64,000 bases of DNA. It comes from an uncultured Tenacibaculum sp. (GTDB taxonomy: Bacteria; Bacteroidota; Bacteroidia; Flavobacteriales; Flavobacteriaceae). Under the pieces are notes generated by a model. That model was not told the origin of the DNA. It was given only the letters and a program-made list of their open reading frames with translations, and did not search any database. A program made the translations under genes and the position numbers. Shown piece by piece: positions 42,013 to 52,119 of this stretch (positions within the stretch are counted from its first letter, which is position 1; every line of letters begins with the position of its first letter). The stretch spans positions 248,001 through 312,000 of the forward strand of contig CANMIL010000004.1 in the NCBI GenBank assembly GCA_947497895.1, given 5' to 3'.

Positions 42013-43068
42013 TTAATTAAATCCTCCTTTCAAATTCACTAAAGTTATATCATTTGATAGTTTCTTTTTCAATAAGGTGATTGCAGCTTTACTCCTCATT
42101 CCAGACTTACAATAAACAACTAAAGGTTTCTCTGAAATTACCTCTTGATAACGGTTAGTAAGTTCACCTAGAGGAATATGTTGTCCTCCGATGTGCTTTT
42201 CTTCTCGCTCCCAATGCTCTCTAACATCTAAAAGGTTATATTTTTCTTTATGAGATTCCAAATCAGTTAAACTAATCTCTTTTCCAATCGGTTTTATTCC
42301 ACAGAAAAACTCATAATCTTCTTCTAATTTATCAACTTCAGCATTTTTGGTTCTTTCAAATTTCAAAGCCATTTGACGCATACTTAATGTATCGAACATC
42401 AAAAGTTTGTTTGCCAAAACTTCTCCAACACCACAGATGATCTTTATAGTTTCATTAGCTTGTAAACTACCTATAATTCCAGGTAAAACTCCAATGACTC
42501 CAATTTCTGAACAATTTGGTGATTCTTCTGGTTTTGGAGGAGTTGGGTACAGACAACGATATGTTGCACTCCCTTTAAAATTAAATACGCTTACTTGCCC
42601 TTCAAATTTAAAAATAGCACCATAAACTAATGGCTTGTCCGTTAGAACGGTTGCATCATTCGTTAGGTATCTGGTTGCAAAGTTATCACTACCATCAACA
42701 ATTACGTCATACATTTCAAAAAGAGAAAGTGCATTTTTCTTTGTCAATCGCTCTTTATAAACATTAAATTCTATAAATGGATTTAACCTTGAAAGTCTAT
42801 TTTTAGCGGTTTCCGCTTTTGATTTTCCTATATCATCAAAAGTATAAAGTATTTGCCTCTGTAAATTGCTCTGATCAACTACATCATGGTCAATAATACC
42901 GATGGTACCAACACCTGCTGCTGTTAAATATTGTAAAATTGGACAACCTAAACCTCCAGCTCCAATTACTAAAACTTTTGATCTCTTAAGTTTTAATTGC
43001 CCTTCTTCTCCTATTTTATCCAGAATTAGATGGCGATTATATTGTTTGAGTTCTTCTACTGTAAACAT
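42013..43068 (-). CDS. thiF: ThiF/MoeB-type adenylyltransferase with C-terminal rhodanese domain, 351 aa
   Basis: E1-like enzyme that adenylates the ThiS C-terminus, fused to a rhodanese domain that can supply the sulfur. The nucleotide-binding loop is VIGAGGLGCPILQYLTAAGV (about residues 31-50), with DHDVVDQSNLQRQILY following. The catalytic region is CLYPTPPKPEESPNCSEIG. The rhodanese domain (about 265-351) has its active Cys in VVYCKSGMRSKAA (about C323). It is the last gene of the thi operon, 108 bp after thiH. The fusion means a separate ThiI is not needed for sulfur transfer. A parallel role in molybdopterin synthesis (MoeB) is possible but less likely here. Confidence 0.87.
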   Translation of the reverse strand: MFTVEELKQYNRHLILDKIGEEGQLKLKRSKVLVIGAGGLGCPILQYLTAAGVGTIGIIDHDVVDQSNLQRQILYTFDDIGKSKAETAKNRLSRLNPFIEFNVYKERLTKKNALSLFEMYDVIVDGSDNFATRYLTNDATVLTDKPLVYGAIFKFEGQVSVFNFKGSATYRCLYPTPPKPEESPNCSEIGVIGVLPGIIGSLQANETIKIICGVGEVLANKLLMFDTLSMRQMALKFERTKNAEVDKLEEDYEFFCGIKPIGKEISLTDLESHKEKYNLLDVREHWEREEKHIGGQHIPLGELTNRYQEVISEKPLVVYCKSGMRSKAAITLLKKKLSNDITLVNLKGGFN

Positions 43069-43176
43069 AGCTCTTAGCTATTAGGTTTTTGACTTTTTTG
43101 TAACTTCGATGTATTGTTGTCTTATTAATCCAGAATTCAAAGCATTCAGCATTTTCTTAGCAAGTAAAAACTTAGA

Positions 43177-44289
43177 TTAGCTAAAATGTTCCCAGTCTTT
43201 CCAAACAACTTCCAGTCCTTGTCCTTTCAACATTGACACTATCTCTTCCGTGCTCCTTTCATCAGAAATCTCAAACTGCTCTAGAGATTGTGGCTCTACG
43301 CTATACCCCCCTGGATTTGTTTTCGACTCAGCACTCATAGAAGTAGCTCCTAAATTAACAATATTATTTCTAAAGATTTCACTTTCTCTTGTCGACATGG
43401 ACAATTCCAAATCTTCATCTAATAAACGAAAAGCACAAATCAACTGTACCAAGTCTGTATCCGTCATCTCAACTTTAGGCTCAATACCTCCTGAATGAGG
43501 ACGAAGTCTTGGAAAAGAAATAGAATACTTCGTTTTCCAATAGTTTTTCTGTAAATATTTCAAGTGCAATGCAGTGAAAAAACTATCCGCTCTCCAATCT
43601 TCAAGTCCAAATAGGGCCCCCAAACCAATCTTATGAATTCCAGCTTTCCCTAACCTATCAGGTGTATCTAATCGATAATAAAAATTCGACTTTTTGCCTT
43701 TTGGATGGTGCTTTTTATATTCTTGCTCATGGTAGGTTTCTTGATAGACTAAAACTGCATATAAACCGCTTTCAATGAGTGATTCGTACTCATGCTGATC
43801 GAGAGGTTGTACCTCAATAGTAATATTGGAGAAATTTGTTCGTATAAGTTCAATTGCATTCTTAATATAATCTACTCCGACCGTTCTATTAGCCTCGCCC
43901 GTTACAAGTAGGATGTGGTCATATCCTTTTTGCTTTAAAAAACTCACCTCCTCAAGAATCTCATTATCTGTTAATGTTCGTCTTGGAATTTTATTTGTAA
44001 AACTAAATCCGCAATAAGTACAAATATTCTGACATTCATTACTTAAATACATGGGAGCATACATTTGAATGGTATTCCCAAATCGTTTTTTAGTGAGCAT
44101 TCTACTCATTTGAGCCAATTGCTCTAAATAAGGTTTTGCAGCGGGTGATATTAATGCTTTGAAATCTTCCAAATCTCTTTTCTCTTTCGCCAAAGCATGC
44201 TGAACATCTACCGAAGTTTTATTCATTATACTTGAAAGCGTATCATCCCAATTATAGCTATCGAATATGTCTTTAAAAGAATTATTCAT
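43177..44289 (-). CDS. thiH: 2-iminoacetate synthase ThiH, 370 aa
   Basis: Radical SAM enzyme that cleaves tyrosine to give dehydroglycine (2-iminoacetate) for thiazole synthesis. The iron-sulfur motif is CQNICTYCGF (CxxxCxxC, about residues 84-93). Other family blocks are ILLVTGEANRTVGVDYIKNA, VYQETYHEQEYKKHHPKGKK and SISFPRLRPHSGG. The length matches ThiH of enteric bacteria. It sits between thiG and thiF. Its presence, with no ThiO glycine oxidase in the operon, means the tyrosine-dependent route is used. Confidence 0.93.
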   Translation of the reverse strand: MNNSFKDIFDSYNWDDTLSSIMNKTSVDVQHALAKEKRDLEDFKALISPAAKPYLEQLAQMSRMLTKKRFGNTIQMYAPMYLSNECQNICTYCGFSFTNKIPRRTLTDNEILEEVSFLKQKGYDHILLVTGEANRTVGVDYIKNAIELIRTNFSNITIEVQPLDQHEYESLIESGLYAVLVYQETYHEQEYKKHHPKGKKSNFYYRLDTPDRLGKAGIHKIGLGALFGLEDWRADSFFTALHLKYLQKNYWKTKYSISFPRLRPHSGGIEPKVEMTDTDLVQLICAFRLLDEDLELSMSTRESEIFRNNIVNLGATSMSAESKTNPGGYSVEPQSLEQFEISDERSTEEIVSMLKGQGLEVVWKDWEHFS

Positions 44290-44309
44290 ACTTAAAAGAA
44301 TCGTTTAAT

Positions 44310-45077
44310 CTAACTCAAAAAACTTGTTAACGGACTGCTTGCCTCTGCATGCTTTTTTACAGGAGCTAGCTTTGCTTCATAAGCCATTCTTCCAGCCTCT
44401 ACCGCCATTTTAAATGCTATTGCCATCTCCACAGGATTCTGAGATACAGCTATTGCTGTGTTTACTAATACAGCATCTGCTCCTAACTCCATCGCATGAG
44501 CAGCATGTGAAGGAGATCCGATACCCGCATCTACAACAACAGGAACATTCGATTGTTCTACAATAATCTCTAAAAACTCTAAGGTTTTTAAACCTTTATT
44601 GCTACCAATAGGCGCACCCAATGGCATTACACATTGTACTCCTACTTCTTCTAATCTCTTACACAATACAGGATCCGCATGAATATAAGGCATTACGACA
44701 AAGCCTTTTTTAACTAATTCTTCTGCAGCTTTCAATGTTTCAATAGGATCAGGCAACAAATATCTTGGATCTGGATGAATTTCTAACTTCACCCAATTTG
44801 TTTCAAGTGCCTCACGTGATAACTCTGCAGCGAAAACCGCTTCTTTAGCTGTTCTCACTCCTGAAGTATTCGGTAATAAATTAATACGAGTATGCCCTAA
44901 ATGAGTTAATATATCATCCTCTTCATTTTGAACATCTACTCGTTTTAATGCTACGGTGATTAATTCACTTTCCGAAGCTAGTAACGCTTCTCTCATTAAC
45001 TTAGAAGAACTAAATTTTCCAGTTCCAGTAAATAATCGAGAGTTAAATGTTTTATCTGCTATTTTTAATGCTGTCAT
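44310..45077 (-). CDS. thiG: Thiazole synthase ThiG, 255 aa
   Basis: TIM-barrel enzyme that joins deoxyxylulose phosphate, the ThiS thiocarboxylate and iminoacetate into the thiazole. Conserved segments are [26 protein letters not shown] with the Schiff-base Lys (about residue 44-46), [20 protein letters not shown], and [20 protein letters not shown] then [12 protein letters not shown]. It is 20 bp from thiH and 19 bp from thiE, so the genes are tightly cotranscribed. No anomaly is seen. Confidence 0.95.
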   Translation of the reverse strand: MTALKIADKTFNSRLFTGTGKFSSSKLMREALLASESELITVALKRVDVQNEEDDILTHLGHTRINLLPNTSGVRTAKEAVFAAELSREALETNWVKLEIHPDPRYLLPDPIETLKAAEELVKKGFVVMPYIHADPVLCKRLEEVGVQCVMPLGAPIGSNKGLKTLEFLEIIVEQSNVPVVVDAGIGSPSHAAHAMELGADAVLVNTAIAVSQNPVEMAIAFKMAVEAGRMAYEAKLAPVKKHAEASSPLTSFLS

Positions 45078-45096
45078 GGTATTGTAATAATTTTAT

Positions 45097-45738
45097 CTAG
45101 CTGAGCTTGTACACTTGTTCTAAGGTACTACCAGCGTTTAATAAGGTATGGAATGCAGGAATGGTACTAAAACTATGAGTTATTTCAGAAGATACTGCTA
45201 CTCCATGAATTCCAGTTTTCAATAAGGTCGAAACATCCTTTAGGGTTACACCTCCAATAGCTACAATTGGAATTTCTTTTGCTAATTCTTCAATAATTAC
45301 TTGGTACCCCTCTAATCCTAAAACCGGGCTCAAATTTTTCTTAGTTTCAGTAAATCTAAAAGGTCCTAGCCCAATATAATGAACGCCTTTATCAACGAGT
45401 GCTCTACAGTCTTCTAAAGTATTAGCCGTACCTCCAACAGTATACATATCTCCTAAGTATTTTTTCGCTACTAAAGGACATGTATCATTCTTTCCTAAAT
45501 GCACACCATCGGCCTTTACTTCTCTCGCTACTTTATAAAAGTCATTTATAATCAATCTTGTTTGAAAATGACTTGTAATTGCTCTCGCTTCTTTCGCCGT
45601 ATTTAAAACGGTTTCTTCGTCAACATTCTTTAATCGAAGCTGAACCCACTCCGCACCGTATGAACATGCTTTTTGTACGTTTTCTATATGTTCATCTGGA
45701 GTATTTCCTTGCGTTATGTACTGTAATTTACTTATCAT
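45097..45738 (-). CDS. thiE: Thiamine phosphate synthase ThiE, 213 aa
   Basis: TIM-barrel enzyme that couples HMP-pyrophosphate to thiazole phosphate. The first pyrophosphate-binding region is WVQLRLKNVDEE (about 31). The Mg-binding Asn-Asp pair is in LIINDFYKVAREV (about 70) and the second Asp region is DGVHLGKNDTCP (about 87). The distal loop is GLGPFRFTETKKNLSP and the phosphate loop is AIGGVTLKDV with GVAVSSEIT. All substrate and metal residues are present, in contrast to the paralogue at 46571-47182, so this copy should be the active synthase. Confidence 0.92.
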   Translation of the reverse strand: MISKLQYITQGNTPDEHIENVQKACSYGAEWVQLRLKNVDEETVLNTAKEARAITSHFQTRLIINDFYKVAREVKADGVHLGKNDTCPLVAKKYLGDMYTVGGTANTLEDCRALVDKGVHYIGLGPFRFTETKKNLSPVLGLEGYQVIIEELAKEIPIVAIGGVTLKDVSTLLKTGIHGVAVSSEITHSFSTIPAFHTLLNAGSTLEQVYKLS

Positions 45739-45805
45739 TCCGTGTTATGTAGTTTAGTTTGGTTAGTATATTTAGTTTTTGATTTCCTTCCTAATTCAAT
45801 AGCTA

Positions 45806-46567
45806 TTAATTTTTGTTGTATGAGTGTCTTCCTAAAAGAGTTGTATCCGAATTAAGGTATTCTTCTACATATCGCTTTACATTCTTCCCTTTATCCTCTA
45901 TTGTCAAGTTATTATAAAAATTCGCTGCGAGGGCTGCAGACAATACGCAACCACTTCCATGCTTATTAAATACTTTTTCTGAGATCGGAGGAATATTTAA
46001 TTTGACAATTTTACTATGGTAAATCTCATCCCATCCTTTCTTATCTTTTCTATGTCCTCCTTTCAAATAAATGTTTGTTCTTTCCGCAATACTATCAATA
46101 GTTTCTTCTATATCTTTTTCTGGAAATAGAGACATTATTTCGTCATAATTGGGAGTAATAAAATCACATAAAGTAAGGACTTTATTGAAAGTTTCATAGT
46201 TCCCTTTAGTATGAAAATCATATCCTGCACTAGCTTTGAGTACAGGGTCTAATACAATTACTATTTCAGGGTTCAACTCTTTTAGCTTTTGTTGAACTTT
46301 CAATAAAACCTCCCAAGATTCAATAATCCCTATTTTAACGATTGGTATTTCAAATCTTTCAAATAAAACTTCAATCTGCTCAAGTACAGTAGTTTCTTCA
46401 ATCCAAGTACAACTTTTAAAATCAACATCGTTCTGAACCGTAACTGCAGTACAAACCGAGAGTCCATACAATCCAAATGATTCAAATGTCTTGATATCTG
46501 AAGTAATACCCGCTCCACTTGACGGATCAAAACCTGCTATTGTAAGTATGTATTTTTTTTCATCCAT
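45806..46567 (-). CDS. thiD: Hydroxymethylpyrimidine (phosphate) kinase ThiD, 253 aa
   Basis: Ribokinase-fold enzyme that phosphorylates HMP-P to HMP-PP. The N-terminal block is LTIAGFDPSSGAGITSDIKT (about residues 9-28), then SVCTAVTVQN. The late block IVLDPVLKASAGYDF and the C-terminal HGSGCVLSAALAANF (about 213-227) hold the anion hole and the catalytic Cys/Gly region. It lies 3 bp before the TenI-like gene and 67 bp after thiE in the operon, all on the minus strand. It is a single-domain protein, not fused to ThiE. Confidence 0.93.
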   Translation of the reverse strand: MDEKKYILTIAGFDPSSGAGITSDIKTFESFGLYGLSVCTAVTVQNDVDFKSCTWIEETTVLEQIEVLFERFEIPIVKIGIIESWEVLLKVQQKLKELNPEIVIVLDPVLKASAGYDFHTKGNYETFNKVLTLCDFITPNYDEIMSLFPEKDIEETIDSIAERTNIYLKGGHRKDKKGWDEIYHSKIVKLNIPPISEKVFNKHGSGCVLSAALAANFYNNLTIEDKGKNVKRYVEEYLNSDTTLLGRHSYNKN

Positions 46568-46570
46568 GTG

Positions 46571-47182
46571 TTAACTATGAACACTTACGTTAAAAACATT
46601 CTTTATTTTATTAAAACTTTCTAATGGATTTTCAGCATTCCAAACACCTCCTAAAACGCCGATTCCTTTAAATCCTAATTTTAAAGTTTCTTCTATCGTT
46701 GATTCATTTATTCCTCCCATTCCAATAATTGTTCTATCAATATGATTTACATCGAATCCTCTTCCTTCATATCCTGTTTTGGAAATAGAAGAAAACACAG
46801 GACTCAATAAATGATAGTCAAAAGTTTCCTTACATTGCTCCAATACTTGAGGTTCATGGAAAGAACTACTTACTGTTTTTCCTTTACTTCTAAAACTTTC
46901 TACATATTCGTTCAAACGATTTTTCAAATCGATTCTAGATTGCTCCTGTAAATGAACTCCTTTTAAATTGAATTCATTTAGTAATTCGTGAAAATAGTGT
47001 ACAACAATTCTATTATGATACTGTTCATCAATAGCATTCAAGTATGCCGAATGCTCTTCATATCCTTTAAATGGTTTTCTTAAATGATAGTGGGTTAAGC
47101 CTGCCTCAAATAGTTGATGTAAAATTTTAACTTCATGTTCTACATCTTTTTCTGGGGCGATTAAAATAATCATATGTTTCAC
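46571..47182 (-). CDS. ThiE-like protein lacking HMP-PP/Mg residues, TenI-like candidate, 203 aa
   Basis: Second ThiE-superfamily protein in the operon. It keeps the TIM-barrel scaffold: YHLRKPFKGYEE, GVHLQEQSRIDL, LLSPVFSSISKTGYEG and IGMGGINESTIEE. The Asn-Asp pair that binds pyrophosphate-Mg in ThiE (IIND) is replaced by VVHYFHEL, and the Asp of GVHLGKND is missing. A His in VSSSFHEPQVL matches the position of the catalytic His of thiazole tautomerase TenI. TenI in Bacillus converts thiazole tautomers and cannot make thiamine phosphate. The likely role is therefore tautomerase or a supporting one; I see this as well supported by residues but not proven. Confidence 0.7.
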   Translation of the reverse strand: MKHMIILIAPEKDVEHEVKILHQLFEAGLTHYHLRKPFKGYEEHSAYLNAIDEQYHNRIVVHYFHELLNEFNLKGVHLQEQSRIDLKNRLNEYVESFRSKGKTVSSSFHEPQVLEQCKETFDYHLLSPVFSSISKTGYEGRGFDVNHIDRTIIGMGGINESTIEETLKLGFKGIGVLGGVWNAENPLESFNKIKNVFNVSVHS

Positions 47183-47186
47183 TTTA

Positions 47187-47234
47187 AATTATGAATTACG
47201 AATTTAAAAATATTAACATTCGTAATTCATAATT
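47187..47234. repeat. 17-bp perfect inverted repeat in thi operon spacer
   Basis: AATTATGAATTACGAAT (47187-47203) and ATTCGTAATTCATAATT (47218-47234) pair perfectly with a 14-nt loop, in the 65-bp gap between thiC and the TenI-like gene. Short palindromes made of AATTACGAATT-type words are common in Flavobacteria intergenic DNA. It could stabilise the upstream mRNA or be a small mobile palindrome. Confidence 0.8.
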
Positions 47235-47247
47235 ATAATCTTATGTT

Positions 47248-49149
<1,902 letters not shown>

Positions 49150-49350
49150 TTATCCTCCCTGAGTAGATCGGATGATTAATACATTATCGTTATTTTGAAG
49201 TTTATGGTTGCTCCAGTCATCTTTTTTAACAACGTTGTTGTTGATGGCAATAGCAATTCCATTATCAGAGATTTCTAATTCTCTAACCAGTCCTTTTACG
49301 GATAAGTCTTCTGAAATTTCTTTCGTGCTTTCGTTTACTTTTATAATCAT
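49150..49350 (-). CDS. thiS: Sulfur carrier protein ThiS, 66 aa
   Basis: Ubiquitin-like carrier that receives sulfur as a C-terminal thiocarboxylate. I use the ATG at 49350 (MIIKVNESTKEISEDLSVKG); the longer open frame to 49425 runs into the riboswitch and is not credible. The body has the beta-grasp pattern and the segment GIAIAINNNVVKKDDW. It ends ...IRSTQGG, with the GG tail essential for adenylation by ThiF. First gene of the operon, directly after the riboswitch. Confidence 0.93.
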   Translation of the reverse strand: MIIKVNESTKEISEDLSVKGLVRELEISDNGIAIAINNNVVKKDDWSNHKLQNNDNVLIIRSTQGG

Positions 49351-49424
49351 TGAATGAATATTTAAGCAAACTATAGAAGTAAAATGGGCGTTATATAACC
49401 TATTTATATGAGTGTAGTATCTCA

Positions 49425-49505
49425 ACTTTTCCCTACGCCGGTGTTAACCATATCAGGTTCTAAGGATATTTCTCAAACTAGTGCACTAGCTACTCCTAAA
49501 GTTTA
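49425..49505 (-). promoter_or_regulatory. TPP riboswitch (THI element)
   Basis: On the minus strand the conserved TPP aptamer parts occur in order: AGGAGTAGC, TGAGA, then CCTTAGAACCTGATATGG, TTAACACCGGCGTAGGGAA. The GAACCTGAT and GCGTAGGGAA segments are the diagnostic core. It lies 75-155 bp upstream of the thiS start, so thiamine pyrophosphate would turn off the whole thi operon. The aptamer looks complete; the expression platform is probably the sequence between it and the thiS ribosome-binding site. Confidence 0.92.
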
Positions 49506-49511
49506 CGTCTG

Positions 49512-49519
49512 CAAATATA
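49512..49519 (-). promoter_or_regulatory. Candidate -7 box of the thi operon
   Basis: TATATTTG on the minus strand (CAAATATA on the plus strand) fits TAnnTTTG and would start transcription at about 49506, right at the 5' edge of the riboswitch. No clear -33 TTTG is present, so confidence is moderate. Confidence 0.45.
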
Positions 49520-49650
49520 ACTTATTATTCAGTTACGCCCTTCTTTTTCTTACTCATTTTGTTTAGAATAAAAAGAAGGATCTATTATAAACTATATATT
49601 TATCTATTTTAATTAAAGCTATTACAATAACTGTAACCTATATTTATTGC

Positions 49651-49995
49651 TTAAACCAAGTTCGAATCATCGATTGCTTGTTTTGTTTTTTCAAATTTCA
49701 CTCCCCAATTGTATAATGGATTCAATGCATTCATTAAATCCTGACCTAAATCTGTAATCGAATACTCTACACGAGGTGGAACTTCAGGATATATTTTTCT
49801 TTCTATAATACCATATTGTTCCAACCCTCTCAATTGATTGGTTAAAACTTTCTCTGAAATGTTTTCGCATGCAACTTTTATTTGACCATATCTTAAAGGC
49901 CCATCCAATAATCTAACCAGAATAAAAAGCTTCCATTTTCCACTTATAATCTTCACAGCATTATCTAAAGGGCAATAGGTGATTTTTTTTTCCAT
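49651..49995 (-). CDS. HxlR-family transcriptional regulator, 114 aa
   Basis: Winged-helix regulator of the HxlR type. The N-terminal YCPLDNAVKIISGKWKLFIL carries the conserved Cys (about C8) that in several relatives senses oxidants or electrophiles. The rest has the family signature: LLDGPLRYGQIKVACENISE, KVLTNQLRGLEQYGIIER, then VEYSITDLGQDLMNALNPLY. It is divergent from an MBL-fold lipoprotein, and the 133-bp region between them contains a direct repeat likely to be its operator. The signal is unknown; the neighbour is the probable target. Confidence 0.92.
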   Translation of the reverse strand: MEKKITYCPLDNAVKIISGKWKLFILVRLLDGPLRYGQIKVACENISEKVLTNQLRGLEQYGIIERKIYPEVPPRVEYSITDLGQDLMNALNPLYNWGVKFEKTKQAIDDSNLV

Positions 49996-50033
49996 TTTTT
50001 TTATCTCGTATCACTTTTGTTTCTAAAAAACTA

Positions 50034-50064
50034 ACCAAAAGGTAAGTTTTACACCAAAAAGTAA
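50034..50064. promoter_or_regulatory. Candidate HxlR operator, direct repeat
   Basis: ACCAAAAGGTAA (50034-50045) and ACCAAAAAGTAA (50053-50064) are 12-bp direct repeats with one mismatch, spaced 19 bp start to start (about two helical turns). They lie between the divergent HxlR and MBL genes. Repeats with ACTTTTTGGT-type words are common in front of HxlR genes. Confidence 0.55.
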
Positions 50065-50128
50065 CGTATTGTTTATGTAAATATCTAAGTCTAATTTTAC
50101 TAATAAATAACGAAATTATATATAAAAA

Positions 50129-50995
50129 ATGAAGAAAATTTTTCTAATAAACCTACTCTTTCTAACTCTCTTTTTTTCATGTGCTAACCTAAAAAAAACT
50201 TCTTTATCCAATAGTTCTTTTCAATTTATAAGACAAGCTACTTTTACATTGACAATAGGATCGAAGAAAATTTTGGTAGACCCTGTTCTTTCGAAACAAG
50301 GAGAACTAGATCCTATTCCTTTTTCTAACAGTATTCGAAACCCCAAAAATAAGCTACCAATATCTGCTGAGAAACTAATTAATAATGTAGATGCAATTCT
50401 CATTACTCATTACCACCCTGATCATTTTGATATTGCGTCTGAAACTCTTATTCCCAAAGACAAAAAGATCTTCTGTCAGCCATATGATTTGAAAAAACTT
50501 AATTCAAAAGGGTTTACAAATGTTACTAGCATTGAACATGCGATTGAATGGGAAAGTATAAAATTCAAAAGATTTAGAGTACGACATCACAAAGGTGCTA
50601 CGGGAGCTCCTCCTTTTGGTGAGTCTTCCTCTTTTTCTATATCAAATAATGCAAAAACAATATTTGTTACTGGTGATGCAATTTTAGATTCAAGTTTAGA
50701 ATATGCTATAACTGATACAGACCCTGATTTTATAGTAGCAAACACTGGTGAGTGTACTTTTAACATAATGAATCCTGTTTTACCACCAGGAGTTCATATG
50801 ACATTAACCAAAGAAGAGCTTATAAGTATTTCGGAAAAGTATAAAGGAGCACAGATAATTGCCATTCATATGGATGCCATTAATCATTGTAGCTTATCGA
50901 AGGAAGACTTAAAGGAATACGTCTCTTTGCAAGAAAACAGTATAAAAGAAAGATTTAAAATTCCTAGTGAAGGGAATATTATTAGCCTTAATTAG
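50129..50995 (+). CDS. MBL-fold metallohydrolase lipoprotein (UlaG-like), 288 aa
   Basis: Metallo-beta-lactamase-fold hydrolase exported as a lipoprotein (lipobox TLFFSCANLK, Cys about 18). The metal motif HxHxDH is in ILITHYHPDHFDIAS (about residues 90-104). Later metal ligands are in FRVRHHKGATGAP, VTGDAILDSS and IIAIHMDAINHC. This is the UlaG/YcbL-like or RomA-like branch of the MBL family. The substrate is unknown. It is divergent from the HxlR gene and probably controlled by it; it ends in a strong bidirectional terminator with the arginase gene. Confidence 0.83.
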   Translation: MKKIFLINLLFLTLFFSCANLKKTSLSNSSFQFIRQATFTLTIGSKKILVDPVLSKQGELDPIPFSNSIRNPKNKLPISAEKLINNVDAILITHYHPDHFDIASETLIPKDKKIFCQPYDLKKLNSKGFTNVTSIEHAIEWESIKFKRFRVRHHKGATGAPPFGESSSFSISNNAKTIFVTGDAILDSSLEYAITDTDPDFIVANTGECTFNIMNPVLPPGVHMTLTKEELISISEKYKGAQIIAIHMDAINHCSLSKEDLKEYVSLQENSIKERFKIPSEGNIISLN

Positions 50996-51007
50996 GCCTA
51001 TTTATAA

Positions 51008-51039
51008 AACAAAGAAGTCTCTTGTAAGACTTCTTTGTT
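51008..51039. terminator. Bidirectional terminator
   Basis: AACAAAGAAGTCT (51008-51020) and AGACTTCTTTGTT (51027-51039), a 13-bp perfect stem with loop CTTGTA, between the convergent MBL and arginase genes. Confidence 0.9.
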
Positions 51040-51049
51040 CATTATATAT

Positions 51050-52003
51050 TTAAAGAGCTTCAATATCTCCTGTAATTGCATTTAGAACTTCAAAAGCTGT
51101 TTCTGCCATTTTATTTCCTTTTTCATCTAATAAAGGATTTACTTCGACAAACTCAACACAAGCGACCTTATTACTTCTTAGAAGCAATGTAATAATTTCT
51201 ACAATTTCGAATTGATCAAATCCTTTTGGCACTGGTGTTCCTGTTCCGTAAGAAACCATATCACAGTCCATAGCATCTACATCAAAAGAAACATACAAAA
51301 TATCGCAATCACTCAATTTATCTAAGGCTTCACTTACACAAACATCAATTCCTCTGTGACGAGCTTCGGCAACCATATAATTTTTGATTCCGAATTTCTC
51401 CATTTGCTTGTCTTCTGGCTCCTCCGTATCACGTACACCAAAAAACACGATATCTTCTCCTAAAACTTTTTGACCAGGAGTACCTATATTCTTCATTCTT
51501 TCCCAGAATTCAGATGTTTCCCTATCAACGTCGTTTATTTGACAATCAAAATTATCATCTGCAATTGCTGCTGCTAAAGGCATTCCGTGTATGTTCCCAG
51601 AAGGAGAGGTATATGGTGAATGCAAATCTCCATGTGCATCAATCCAAATTACTCCAACTCTCTTGGTTGGATGAGCTGCTTTTACACCGCTAATTGTTCC
51701 CAAAGCTGATGAATGATCTCCAGAGATAACTACAGGAAATTTTCCTTCCTGAAGATTTACTTTTACATGATTTGAAAGTCTCTTACATTGGTTAAAAACA
51801 TTTTCAATACGTTTAGCAAAAGAATTATTCTCTCTATTATAAATCGACTCATTTTCAGTAATTACATCTTCAAAATCATATCTATCGAAATAATTACTTC
51901 CTTTATTGATAGCTGCTATTTCAATTGCATCAATTCCCATATCGGAACCCCGCGTTCCTGCCCCAATATCTGACCGGTTTTTAATTATCTTTATTTCCTT
52001 CAT
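51050..52003 (-). CDS. Arginase, 317 aa
   Basis: Ureohydrolase that splits arginine into ornithine and urea. The Mn-binding motifs are all present: SGDHSSALGT (His), VIWIDAHGDLHSPYTSPSG (DAHxD, about residue 121-125) and YVSFDVDAMDCD (DxD, about 240). SGNIHGMPLA matches the arginase/agmatinase loop. The N-terminus IKNRSDIGAGTRGSDMGIDA fits arginase rather than agmatinase, though substrate choice among ureohydrolases is not certain from sequence. The gene lies downstream of gltA, past a terminator, on the same strand. With ctlX in the same window, ornithine formation is a shared theme. Confidence 0.85.
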   Translation of the reverse strand: MKEIKIIKNRSDIGAGTRGSDMGIDAIEIAAINKGSNYFDRYDFEDVITENESIYNRENNSFAKRIENVFNQCKRLSNHVKVNLQEGKFPVVISGDHSSALGTISGVKAAHPTKRVGVIWIDAHGDLHSPYTSPSGNIHGMPLAAAIADDNFDCQINDVDRETSEFWERMKNIGTPGQKVLGEDIVFFGVRDTEEPEDKQMEKFGIKNYMVAEARHRGIDVCVSEALDKLSDCDILYVSFDVDAMDCDMVSYGTGTPVPKGFDQFEIVEIITLLLRSNKVACVEFVEVNPLLDEKGNKMAETAFEVLNAITGDIEAL

Positions 52004-52071
52004 CCCTAAAATTTTAAAGCTTATTGAAGCTGATGGAAATGATCAAATCTTTTCTTTCCTCTCTTCAATAA

Positions 52072-52101
52072 AAAAATGCCATTTAAATATTTAAATGACA
52101 T
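52072..52101 (-). terminator. Terminator of gltA
   Basis: AATG-C-CATTTAAAT and ATTTAAATG-A-CATT form an imperfect stem with A7 to its left (T-run on the minus strand), 19 bp past the gltA stop. Confidence 0.75.
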
Positions 52102-52119
52102 TCGGTTATTGGTTATTTT

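Noticed and set aside
42902..43084. Plus-strand frame over thiF
   Set aside because: Antisense shadow of the nucleotide-binding region of thiF with no features of a real gene.
47187..47234. Rho-independent terminator splitting the thi operon
   Set aside because: The stem is almost all A-T with no T-run in the minus direction, and downstream thi genes have no other promoter that I can see; a repeat or stabilising structure is more likely.
49351..49425. Long N-terminal extension of ThiS
   Set aside because: It lies between the riboswitch and the standard start and encodes no ThiS-like sequence; ThiS proteins are about 66 aa.
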